Source: Lacticaseibacillus daqingensis (GTDB lineage: Bacteria > Bacillota > Bacilli > Lactobacillales > Lactobacillaceae). From it: a stretch of DNA of 64,000 bases. The stretch covers positions 248,001-312,000 of the forward strand of contig NZ_RHOH01000001.1 of assembly GCF_003946115.1 (NCBI RefSeq), written 5' to 3'. This document shows, one piece after another, positions 25,622 through 32,059 of the stretch. Under the pieces are notes generated by a model. That model saw nothing but the letters and a program-made list of their open reading frames with translations. It was not told where the DNA came from and ran no database searches. How positions within the stretch are numbered: the first letter of the stretch is position 1; every line of letters begins with the position of its first letter. The translations under genes were made by a program, and so were the position numbers.

Positions 25622-26260
25622 CTAAAGGGTTGACTGCAAATCGAGTTGGGCGCACAGCACCGGCCGCGCATTCAGCGGCTGGATAGCCCGGGCGTTGGCA
25701 CCAAAATGGGCCGTGCACCACGTAACTTGGGCAGCGCTGACGGTGTGCTCGGTTTGCGCCAGCACGCACCAGGTGACGCCTTCGGTCAGCGGTGGCGTCG
25801 TCAGCGAGCCGCGGTAGCGATACATGGTGGCGGTGTGCGGGAAAAACGGGGTCAGATCCAGCGATAGCGGCGTGGCTGCGCCAGGTCGCCAAGTGGCCAT
25901 GGCCGCCGCAAGCGCCGGGTCGGCGGGCCCGACTGGCAACAAGATGGCCACGACGCAAGGCTGCCCCAGCGCGTCTTCATGGACGAGGTGCAGCTCCAGG
26001 TCAAATGCCGCGTCGAGTTGATGCTCAACTGGGGCGTGCACATGGGCCTGGACGAACTGAAAGGCGCGCCCGTCCAGGCGCATCGCACCGGTGCCAAAAA
26101 GGCGCAGGGTGGTGTCATCTGCGGCGACCTGCGTGATGCGGTAAGGCGCCGTCAGTGTCAGCGCGGTGGTGCCTGCCGGGGTCCCGGTCAGGTGAACGGG
26201 GGATTGCGCCTGGCCGAAGTTGTTGGCCCAGTGGCCTTGGTCGTGGTAGTCAAGGGTCAT
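25622..26260 (-). CDS. Alpha-type carbonic anhydrase
   Basis: The 212-residue protein has the alpha-carbonic anhydrase signatures: SPVHL near the start, FQFVQAHVHAPVEH with ELHLVHED, in which HxH and the later His are the zinc ligands, and YRGSLTTPPLTEGVTW with the active-site Thr. It hydrates CO2 to bicarbonate. It has no signal peptide, whereas many bacterial alpha enzymes are exported, so it appears cytoplasmic. In lactobacilli bicarbonate feeds pyrimidine and aspartate synthesis. It is first in an operon with the acetyltransferase, and is transcribed away from the YtrA-type regulator. Confidence 0.85.
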   Translation of the reverse strand: MTLDYHDQGHWANNFGQAQSPVHLTGTPAGTTALTLTAPYRITQVAADDTTLRLFGTGAMRLDGRAFQFVQAHVHAPVEHQLDAAFDLELHLVHEDALGQPCVVAILLPVGPADPALAAAMATWRPGAATPLSLDLTPFFPHTATMYRYRGSLTTPPLTEGVTWCVLAQTEHTVSAAQVTWCTAHFGANARAIQPLNARPVLCAQLDLQSTL

Positions 26261-26291
26261 GGTGTGCGGGTCCTTTCGCGAAGTTTACCCG

Positions 26292-26320
26292 ATTGTAGCG
26301 CCGAACGGCGAAACCTGCAA
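26292..26320 (-). promoter_or_regulatory. Carbonic anhydrase promoter
   Basis: On the minus strand TTGCAG (26315-26320), 17-base spacer, TACAAT (26292-26297). It is back to back with the regulator promoter at 26327. Confidence 0.7.
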
Positions 26321-26326
26321 TCGTGC

Positions 26327-26388
26327 TTGACAGGGACCGTTCCCCGGCGTATTCTACAGTCATCGGTTAGTTACTTAACCAACTAACC
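26327..26388 (+). promoter_or_regulatory. Promoter and palindromic operator of the YtrA-type regulator
   Basis: TTGACA (26327-26332), 17-base spacer, TATTCT (26350-26355). Ten bases after it GGTTAGTT (26365-26372) and AACTAACC (26381-26388) form a perfect inverted repeat, placed where a bound repressor would block its own operon. Confidence 0.8.
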
Positions 26389-26409
26389 AAATAACTGGGA
26401 GGTGGGCGG

Positions 26410-26778
26410 ATGCATTTTGACGCGAGTAGTATTGTGCCGCTGTATCAGCAGATCACGACGCAGTTCACGGCGGGGATCCTCTCCGGGGCCTTTCCCGAGG
26501 GGGAGCAGGTGCCGTCGACGACCGAAGTGGCGCGCGCGTACGCGCTGAATCCGGCGACGGTGCTGCGCGGCATGAACGCGCTGGTTGATGCGGGACTGCT
26601 GGAAAAACGGCGTGGCATCGGGATGTTCGTCGTTGCCGGCGCCCAGGCGCAGCTGCGGCAGGCGGCGCAGGCCGACTTTTTTGACCAGCGCGTCGGGGCC
26701 GTGGTGGCCGAGGCAAAGACGCTGGCGATTCCGAAGGCGGCGCTGGTGGCCGCCATTGAGCGGGGGTACGAAGAATGA
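26410..26778 (+). CDS. YtrA-subfamily GntR regulator
   Basis: A 122-residue regulator made of a GntR winged helix (PLYQQITTQFTAGILSGAF, VPSTTEVARAYALNPATVLR, LLEKRRGIGMFV) and only a short helical tail, as in the YtrA subfamily, which lacks a ligand-binding domain. YtrA of Bacillus represses an ABC transporter operon induced by peptidoglycan-targeting antibiotics. Its stop overlaps the ABC ATPase start by four bases (ATGA), so it controls its own transporter. The palindrome at 26365-26388 is the likely operator. What induces it here is unknown. Confidence 0.87.
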   Translation: MHFDASSIVPLYQQITTQFTAGILSGAFPEGEQVPSTTEVARAYALNPATVLRGMNALVDAGLLEKRRGIGMFVVAGAQAQLRQAAQADFFDQRVGAVVAEAKTLAIPKAALVAAIERGYEE

Positions 26779-27644
26779 GCGAACTGAAATTCAAGCACGT
26801 GACCAAGCAATACGGGGACCAGGCCGTCCTCAAAGGGGTCGATATGACCTGGGCGGCCGGGCACCTCTACGGCCTGCTGGGGCGCAACGGCGTGGGCAAA
26901 AGCACGCTGATGCGCATCGTCAACAATCGCACCTTCGCCACGCACGGTTCGGTACTGCTGGACGGGACATCGGTGGTGGAAAACGAAGCCGCGCAAAACC
27001 GCATCTTCCTGATGTCAGACGCCATGCTGTACCCAGCTGACCGGACTGTGGCCTGGGTTTTCCAGATCACCAAGGCGCTGTACGGCGACTTCGATGACAC
27101 CCGCGCCGCGCACCTGACGCGAGTGTTCAAGCTGGACCCGAACCAGCGCCTCGGCCGGCTATCCACCGGCTACAAGACGATCGCCAAGCTGATCGTGGCG
27201 CTGTGCGTGCCGTGTGACTTCGTGCTGCTGGATGAGCCGGTGTTGGGGCTGGATGCGCCGTTTCGCGAACAGTTTTACCAGGAGCTGCTCGCGACCTACA
27301 CCGAGCGGCCGCGGACTTTTGTCATCGCGACCCACCTGATCGAGGAGATCGCGACCCTGATCGACCACGTTTTCGTGCTGGCGGACGGGCGCATCACCCT
27401 GGATGAGGACACCGAGAGCCTGATGGCCAAGGGCCGGGTGGTCAGTGGCCCGGCCGGGTTGGTGCGCGATTACCTGAGTGGCGTCAACGTGCTGCGCACC
27501 CGTAGCATGGGCGGCATGCTGACGGCGTATACGCTGGACGCGCCACTGGAAACACCGTTGCCGGCCGGCGTGACGCTTGAGGGAATGGACCTGCAGCGGC
27601 TGTTCATCGAGCTGACGGCGGAGGTGGGCACGGATGAAGACTAG
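26775..27644 (+). CDS. ABC transporter ATP-binding protein
   Basis: A 289-residue ATPase. Walker A is GRNGVGKST (about residue 36), Walker B DFVLLDEPVLGLD, and the switch His lies in IATHLIEE. The signature motif reads LSTGY where LSGGQ is usual; this is also common in YtrB-like drug-type exporters. About 90 residues follow the nucleotide-binding core. It overlaps the regulator by four bases and the next permease by eleven, so the operon is tightly coupled. It would power the two membrane proteins that follow. Cargo unknown; export linked to cell-wall stress is inferred from the YtrA-type regulator. Confidence 0.87.
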   Translation: MSELKFKHVTKQYGDQAVLKGVDMTWAAGHLYGLLGRNGVGKSTLMRIVNNRTFATHGSVLLDGTSVVENEAAQNRIFLMSDAMLYPADRTVAWVFQITKALYGDFDDTRAAHLTRVFKLDPNQRLGRLSTGYKTIAKLIVALCVPCDFVLLDEPVLGLDAPFREQFYQELLATYTERPRTFVIATHLIEEIATLIDHVFVLADGRITLDEDTESLMAKGRVVSGPAGLVRDYLSGVNVLRTRSMGGMLTAYTLDAPLETPLPAGVTLEGMDLQRLFIELTAEVGTDED

Positions 27645-28350
27645 TGCAACGAACCGTGTCATGCTCGGCTTCTTCGCCCGGTTCACCGGCGCCACATTGG
27701 TGGGGGCCCTGGTGGGGATCCTGATCTCCGCCTTTCTGTTTCCCACGATGCTCGGTGTTGGCCGGTACAGCCTGACGGACTGGCTGATTGGCGTCATGGG
27801 CCTGATCATCGGCGCCGTGTCGCTGAGCGTGACCGGCTTTGGCTTTCAAAACGGCATCAGCCGCCGCAGCATGACCCGCAGCCTGCTCCTCGTGTTTGCC
27901 GGCAGTAGCGCCTTGTGCGCGGTGGGTGTGCAGTTGGCGTACCTGATCGCCCGGCTGAGCGGCGCCCGCGTGAACGGCTTGCTGAACGCTTATGCGGCCG
28001 GCCTGCACGGGGTGGCCAGCGTGATCGGCCTGTTGATCTGGCTGGTGCTCCTGTTTGGCCTGATGGTGGCAGGCGGCATCGCCACGTTGATCATGAACAA
28101 AAAAACCAAGCGCGCCGCGTTCTGGTGGGGCCTGCTCACCTATGTCGGCATCGGGGTGACCATCGCGGTTTGGTCATTCGTCAACGACCTTGCCTTTCAG
28201 CAGGGCCCAGTCGTGATGATTCGCGCCGTGGTCGGACTCGGCGGCGGACAGCCGCAACCGTTATTGTTATTGCTGTGGGTCAGCCTGCTGACGGCATTGG
28301 TGACGTACGCCTTTACGCGCATGATGGCGCGCATGGAAATTTTGGGGTGA
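27634..28350 (+). CDS. ABC transporter membrane protein 1
   Basis: A 238-residue protein with six predicted hydrophobic segments (for example FTGATLVGALVGILISAFLF at the N-terminus). NGISRRSMTRS between spans two and three resembles the GxSR(R) loop of ABC-2 type permeases that contacts the ATPase. I do not recognise a specific family. The start overlaps the ATPase gene by eleven bases; the next gene begins four bases after its stop, so the three transporter genes form one unit. Confidence 0.75.
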   Translation: MKTSATNRVMLGFFARFTGATLVGALVGILISAFLFPTMLGVGRYSLTDWLIGVMGLIIGAVSLSVTGFGFQNGISRRSMTRSLLLVFAGSSALCAVGVQLAYLIARLSGARVNGLLNAYAAGLHGVASVIGLLIWLVLLFGLMVAGGIATLIMNKKTKRAAFWWGLLTYVGIGVTIAVWSFVNDLAFQQGPVVMIRAVVGLGGGQPQPLLLLLWVSLLTALVTYAFTRMMARMEILG

Positions 28351-28354
28351 TGAG

Positions 28355-29272
28355 ATGAAACTTCACGCGATGTTAAAACTGGAGGCCAAAAGCCTCCTTC
28401 GGCCGTTTCTGATTTTTTTCGTGGTGCTGGCGAGCCTGGCCCTTTTGATGCTGAGCCTCAATGCCGCGCTGACGGGGAGCTGGACTAGCGGCCTCTCGAT
28501 CGGCAACCCGTTCATCGTGCCGTCTGTGATCATGATCGGGGCGATCAGCGCCTTGCGCACCCCGACCTGGCTGCGGCTGGGCACGCAGATGGGCGTCACG
28601 CGGCGGCAACTCAGCGCCAGCTTCGTTATCATCTGGAGCGGCATCACCGTGCTCATGATGGCCGTGATGGTGCTGTATTCCCAGACGGGTGGGCACCCGA
28701 TGACCTTTTTGGCCGAGCTCGGGTATCCAGGCGCCATCACGCCGGTGGTGTGGGGCGCCAACTGCCTGTTTCTGGTGCTCATCCTCTTGGCCAGCGGGCT
28801 GCTGGGGTGGCTGTTCAACGCGTTTTACTACAACGCGAATCAGTACCTCTTCCTCGGCATTGTGGCGGTGGTGGCCGTGGTCACCGTGGCAAGCTGGAAC
28901 AACTTTGTGACTGGCATTGCCCCGTCAGATAGCGATGCCGCCAAGTTGACGCGCCGCTTGGCCAGCGGCTCGCTGACCCGCACCCTGCCGGCGGGCGAAG
29001 CCAACCCGTGGCTTTTGGTCGGCCTCGCGCTGGCCGTGGTGCTGGTGCTGGCCCTGATGCTCGGGTTGCTGATGCGGCACCTCGACATGAAGCCGAGCAG
29101 CGACCTGTCCGGCCTGTCCGGGCTGGTGGGCCGCCACGTCGTCTTGATCCGCGTGGCCCTCGCTGCTGCCGCGCTGCTCCTGTTGTTCAGCGGCGCCGCA
29201 TTCCCCACCAAGTCCATCGGGCTGGTGGTGCTGGGCGTTGTGTTCTTCGCGCCGATGCTCGCGGGTAAATAA
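28355..29272 (+). CDS. ABC transporter membrane protein 2
   Basis: A 305-residue protein with about seven or eight hydrophobic segments and a cytosolic loop GTQMGVTRRQLSAS, again the ABC-2 type R-R-x-L motif also seen in the previous permease. The two permeases likely form the heterodimeric membrane part of the exporter driven by the ATPase at 26775-27644. GGTGATGAG precedes the ATG. It ends the operon; a perfect 12-base palindrome (TTGCCCGGGCAA) and a long GC-rich hairpin (29298-29331) follow. Confidence 0.75.
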   Translation: MKLHAMLKLEAKSLLRPFLIFFVVLASLALLMLSLNAALTGSWTSGLSIGNPFIVPSVIMIGAISALRTPTWLRLGTQMGVTRRQLSASFVIIWSGITVLMMAVMVLYSQTGGHPMTFLAELGYPGAITPVVWGANCLFLVLILLASGLLGWLFNAFYYNANQYLFLGIVAVVAVVTVASWNNFVTGIAPSDSDAAKLTRRLASGSLTRTLPAGEANPWLLVGLALAVVLVLALMLGLLMRHLDMKPSSDLSGLSGLVGRHVVLIRVALAAAALLLLFSGAAFPTKSIGLVVLGVVFFAPMLAGK

Positions 29273-29288
29273 TTGCCCGGGCAATAAT
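29273..29288. repeat. Palindromic 16-mer, copy 1
   Basis: TTGCCCGGGCAATAAT starts one base after the ABC operon stop and recurs exactly at 30065-30080 after another gene. The first 12 bases are a perfect palindrome. Confidence 0.7.
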
Positions 29289-29297
29289 CGCGTTGAA

Positions 29298-29331
29298 GAA
29301 GCCCGCACACCGGATCGGCGTGTGGGCTTCT
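29298..29331. terminator. GC-rich hairpin between converging transcripts
   Basis: GAAGCCCGCACAC (29298-29310) and GTGTGGGCTTC (29320-29330) pair almost fully. There is no T tract on the plus strand, so it may work with convergent transcription or only protect mRNA ends. Confidence 0.5.
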
Positions 29332-29346
29332 GGCGTCGCGTAGGAT

Positions 29347-29493
29347 TCAGTGGCGCTCGCGGTACAGCAGATAGACATAACCGCCGAGCCCCACGAGACC
29401 AATGGAGAGACTGATCCAGCGGTTGGCTTCCGTGATGTACAGGACCGCCAGCGTGAGGATAAACAACAGGTAGAAGCGGGTACTTTTTTTCAT
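29347..29493 (-). CDS. Small membrane protein (48 residues)
   Basis: The minus strand encodes MKKSTRFYLLFILTLAVLYI followed by a short polar turn and a second hydrophobic segment (SIGLVGLGGYVYLLY) and RERH. AGAAGG precedes the ATG. It is a paralogue of the next gene upstream: both have MKxST, a first span, (T/D)xxR near the turn, S..IG..GL.G and a Tyr-x-Glu-basic end. The 38-base gap between them fits one transcript. Two spans with both ends inside is the simplest topology. No function is known to me. Confidence 0.75.
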   Translation of the reverse strand: MKKSTRFYLLFILTLAVLYITEANRWISLSIGLVGLGGYVYLLYRERH

Positions 29494-29531
29494 GAAGCGA
29501 CCTTCTTTCGAACGGTAAAGAAGCGCGAAAT

Positions 29532-29687
29532 TTAATTGCGCCGCTTGTGCTCCTGGTACATGAAAAAGGCCATACCTGACAGCCCTAATACCCCGATCGG
29601 AATCGAGAGCCGGTGCCCCCGGTCCGTGATGTTGATAAGTGTGATCGAACCGATCACCAGTAGCGAACAGATCGTGCTTGCTTTCAT
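29532..29687 (-). CDS. Small membrane protein (51 residues), paralogue
   Basis: Starts at ATG 29687 behind GAGGTG; upstream in-frame codons are ignored because they lack a ribosome site. The product has MKASTICSLLVIGSITLINI, a polar turn TDRGHRLS, a second hydrophobic segment (IPIGVLGLSGMAFFMY) and a basic end HKRRN. It shares its pattern with the peptide encoded next on the same strand, so the pair arose by tandem duplication. I do not recognise the family; a regulatory or toxin-like membrane peptide is possible but unsupported. Confidence 0.72.
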   Translation of the reverse strand: MKASTICSLLVIGSITLINITDRGHRLSIPIGVLGLSGMAFFMYQEHKRRN

Positions 29688-29848
29688 GGTGGTCACCTCT
29701 TTGACTTGATGTGAGTCGTCGTTTGCTGCCACGGTGAGCCCGTAGCTGCTTCGGACGACTAGATCATATCTAATTCAGTTGATTTCCACAAACAATAAGA
29801 TGCTGGCAGTTCAATACAGCGCGCTGTCAGCTTGATGGAGGATTTGAA

Positions 29849-30052
29849 ATGACAACTCACCCAGAATGTCCCTGGTGCGGTGGCACCGATTTTGTCGAGG
29901 CCAAGCACATGCCGTATCAAAACGTGGCGCCGCTCAGCAGCACCCTGGCGCTGATTGGCCGCGCAGATCTGCGCTACACCATCTGTCGCAACTGCGGGAC
30001 CGTGGTGCGCACCTACGTGGCCGACGTCGACAAGGTGCGGCGGTGGCGGTGA
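29849..30052 (+). CDS. Small zinc-ribbon protein
   Basis: A 67-residue protein with two CxxC knuckles: CPWCGG near the start and CRNCGT near residue 49, spaced as in a rubredoxin-like zinc ribbon. Such small proteins are often labelled as TFIIB-like by similarity of the ribbon alone; no DNA-binding role should be assumed. GGAGG precedes the ATG by eight bases. It stands alone, followed by the second copy of the TTGCCCGGGCAATAAT palindrome. Confidence 0.75.
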   Translation: MTTHPECPWCGGTDFVEAKHMPYQNVAPLSSTLALIGRADLRYTICRNCGTVVRTYVADVDKVRRWR

Positions 30053-30064
30053 GCAGGGTCACGT

Positions 30065-30080
30065 GTTGCCCGGGCAATAA
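30065..30080. repeat. Palindromic 16-mer, copy 2
   Basis: Exact copy of 29273-29288, again just downstream of a gene stop. Confidence 0.7.
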
Positions 30081-30182
30081 TTGTGCGGAGGCGGCGACTT
30101 TTTTCGTTTTTGAGCCTGAGCAGACAAAGGTCGTGGCGTCTGCTAAACTGTGGAAGAAAATGAGGAAGCGGAGGAAGCGTCA

Positions 30183-31190
30183 ATGAAGCGAGTTATTGGG
30201 TGGAGTCTCGTTGGATTCAGCGCGCTATTGCTGGCGGGGTGTGGGGCAACAACGGGTCAGTCGAAACAGCCGGCCAGCCAATCAAGTGTCAGTAGCCCTT
30301 CAGAGGCCAGTCCATCGACGAAGAAAACCGAGGCGCCAGCAGCTGCACCCTGGGGCGCGACTAAGAAGCGACAGTTGAGCGCCTTTATGAAGCAGTGGTC
30401 GAGTGAGATGGGGCAACACTGGATCGGGACGTACGACGACCAGCCATTGAACTACTACGGGGTGGATGCCGAAGCACTGACGGCCAATCAGGGAATCACG
30501 ATGACGTGGGGCCAGCAACCGATACAGATGCAGTGGACGGCTAACGGATTCACCGCGGCCGAATTTCAGCTGCTGGCCGCGGCGTATACGCCGGGCGCTG
30601 GGGAGATGGATGAGATCCTGTACCTGTTTTGCCTGCACAATGGGCGGCCGGTGATTTTCACATCGATGACCACGAACGGTGGCGTCTTGTACCTGGCCGA
30701 CTCGCAGAATGTCGCGCTGTATCAAGGTTTTATCGAAATCGTCACCGGTAAGAAGCCAGCAGCCAAAACTGACGCCGACTTGAATGCGGCCAACGCAGCC
30801 ACAGTGGCGGCCAAGCCGCAAGTTTGGCCGGCGTCGTATGCAGGCACCTGGTACACGTACAGCGGTGATGCGGTTCAACATTTCACGAACGGTTTTGGTG
30901 ACAAGCATCTGGCCACCACGGATGCTGCTTCGGCAGACGGTACCGGCATGCGGTTAGATTGGCCATACGGGCGATCGCCGCAGTTCATCAACGCGCGTGG
31001 TGTGCAGCAGACCGCGGGGGCCGGCACAGATTACTATGTGCGCTATCGTTACGATGATGGTCAGCAGGTCCCAGTGATGACGCTGGCTAGCGGTGCTGGT
31101 ATCTGGTTTGATGGCAATGCTTATCGTACATCGGCTCAGGCTGCGCGGATGCAAAATTGGATTTACGGCGATGAGCCGCAGGGTCGCTAG
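30183..31190 (+). CDS. DUF4767-type lipoprotein
   Basis: A 335-residue lipoprotein. The signal MKRVIGWSLVGFSALLLAGC holds the lipobox LAGC, so Cys20 would be lipidated and the protein held on the outer face of the membrane. A Ser/Lys-rich linker leads to a domain starting WGATKKRQLSAFMKQWSSEM, the usual opening of DUF4767 domains in lactobacilli. Residues from about 220 form a second part of unclear type (YAGTWYTYSGD). GGAGG lies eight bases before ATG 30183, which is preferred over the upstream ATG at 30150. Function unknown. Confidence 0.8.
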   Translation: MKRVIGWSLVGFSALLLAGCGATTGQSKQPASQSSVSSPSEASPSTKKTEAPAAAPWGATKKRQLSAFMKQWSSEMGQHWIGTYDDQPLNYYGVDAEALTANQGITMTWGQQPIQMQWTANGFTAAEFQLLAAAYTPGAGEMDEILYLFCLHNGRPVIFTSMTTNGGVLYLADSQNVALYQGFIEIVTGKKPAAKTDADLNAANAATVAAKPQVWPASYAGTWYTYSGDAVQHFTNGFGDKHLATTDAASADGTGMRLDWPYGRSPQFINARGVQQTAGAGTDYYVRYRYDDGQQVPVMTLASGAGIWFDGNAYRTSAQAARMQNWIYGDEPQGR

Positions 31191-31533
31191 ATGTGTTGCT
31201 TGTGACGCTCGGTGAGCCGGTGGGCGGCAAATTGCTGTGCTGCCACGTGTGGGGGGCTTGCGGCAAATGCTGACCCAGCGAATTCAGACACTGCAACTCG
31301 CCGAGCAAAATCGGGCGGACGCAGCAAGCGATCCATTACTTTGACCGGGTCTTTCGCGCGGCGTGGTTTGGTAAGTGACGCGCAAGTTGATCGCCGTGCA
31401 GGCTCGCGACCTGTCAACGTCTGCTGGCAAACCGTCTTGCTCAGCCGATGTGGGCTGGGTGCCGATCGCCGGTCTGCGTAGCCCTGCTTGCGACGGCAGA
31501 TCCACCCTATCAGTTGAACGATTGATCCTTCTC

Positions 31534-31569
31534 CCAAAATGGGCGCGCCGGCTGGTGCGCCCATTTTGG
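31534..31569. terminator. Perfect 13-base inverted repeat, possible terminator
   Basis: CCAAAATGGGCGC (31534-31546) and GCGCCCATTTTGG (31557-31569) are exactly complementary with a 10-base loop. T-rich bases are inside the stem and none follows, so it may be a terminator of the lipoprotein mRNA 340 bases upstream or another structured element. I see no gene in 31191-31533. Confidence 0.5.
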
Positions 31570-32059
31570 TGTGCGCATTTGTTGGTTGGTAGGCACAGTT
31601 CGTGGCCGGCCACTGACGTATCGGTGGGGGCCGACCGTACCGAGCAGAAACCAGCGTCGCACCTGCACGTGGGGTGAATTGATTAAACCCCTTAGCCATC
31701 AGGCCCGGCTGGCGCGGTGGCTCACGTGGCCGGTGTAACTGTGCCGTGCGTGAATAAGTGGGTTAAGCCGAGACAAAATTCTTGCATTGCTAGTTTGATT
31801 TGTGTTAAAAAACATAACGAACCGAGTGCAAAAAGTAATTAATATTAATTATTTAGTTATTAGATAACCTGAAAATGCTGAATAACGGGGATTTGGATGA
31901 AATTCGCTTCGGTTTTTCTAAATGTATAAATAATTACAATTATATTTTAAAAAACACTATGAATTCACCAACCGCGCCTGCAACTGAAGCTTACGCACTT
32001 GGTCGCGCGGATCGACGGACAAGGCAATGATGGGCAAGCATCCTGAGGAGGAAATGAGC
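31570..32059. other. AT-rich upstream region of the second lectin gene
   Basis: From about 31770 to 31970 the sequence is strongly AT-rich (for example AGTAATTAATATTAATTATT) against a GC-rich background. No clear -35/-10 pair stands out. The same kind of AT-rich block precedes the other four KxYKxGKxW genes. No coding region is apparent. Confidence 0.55.

Noticed and set aside
25604-25958. Upstream extension of the acetyltransferase frame
   Set aside because: It overlaps the carbonic anhydrase gene; ATG 25604 has AGGAGG and gives the normal GNAT length.
31187-31699. 170-codon minus-strand frame in the gap after the lipoprotein
   Set aside because: Basic, low-complexity product, no ribosome site, crosses a perfect inverted repeat.
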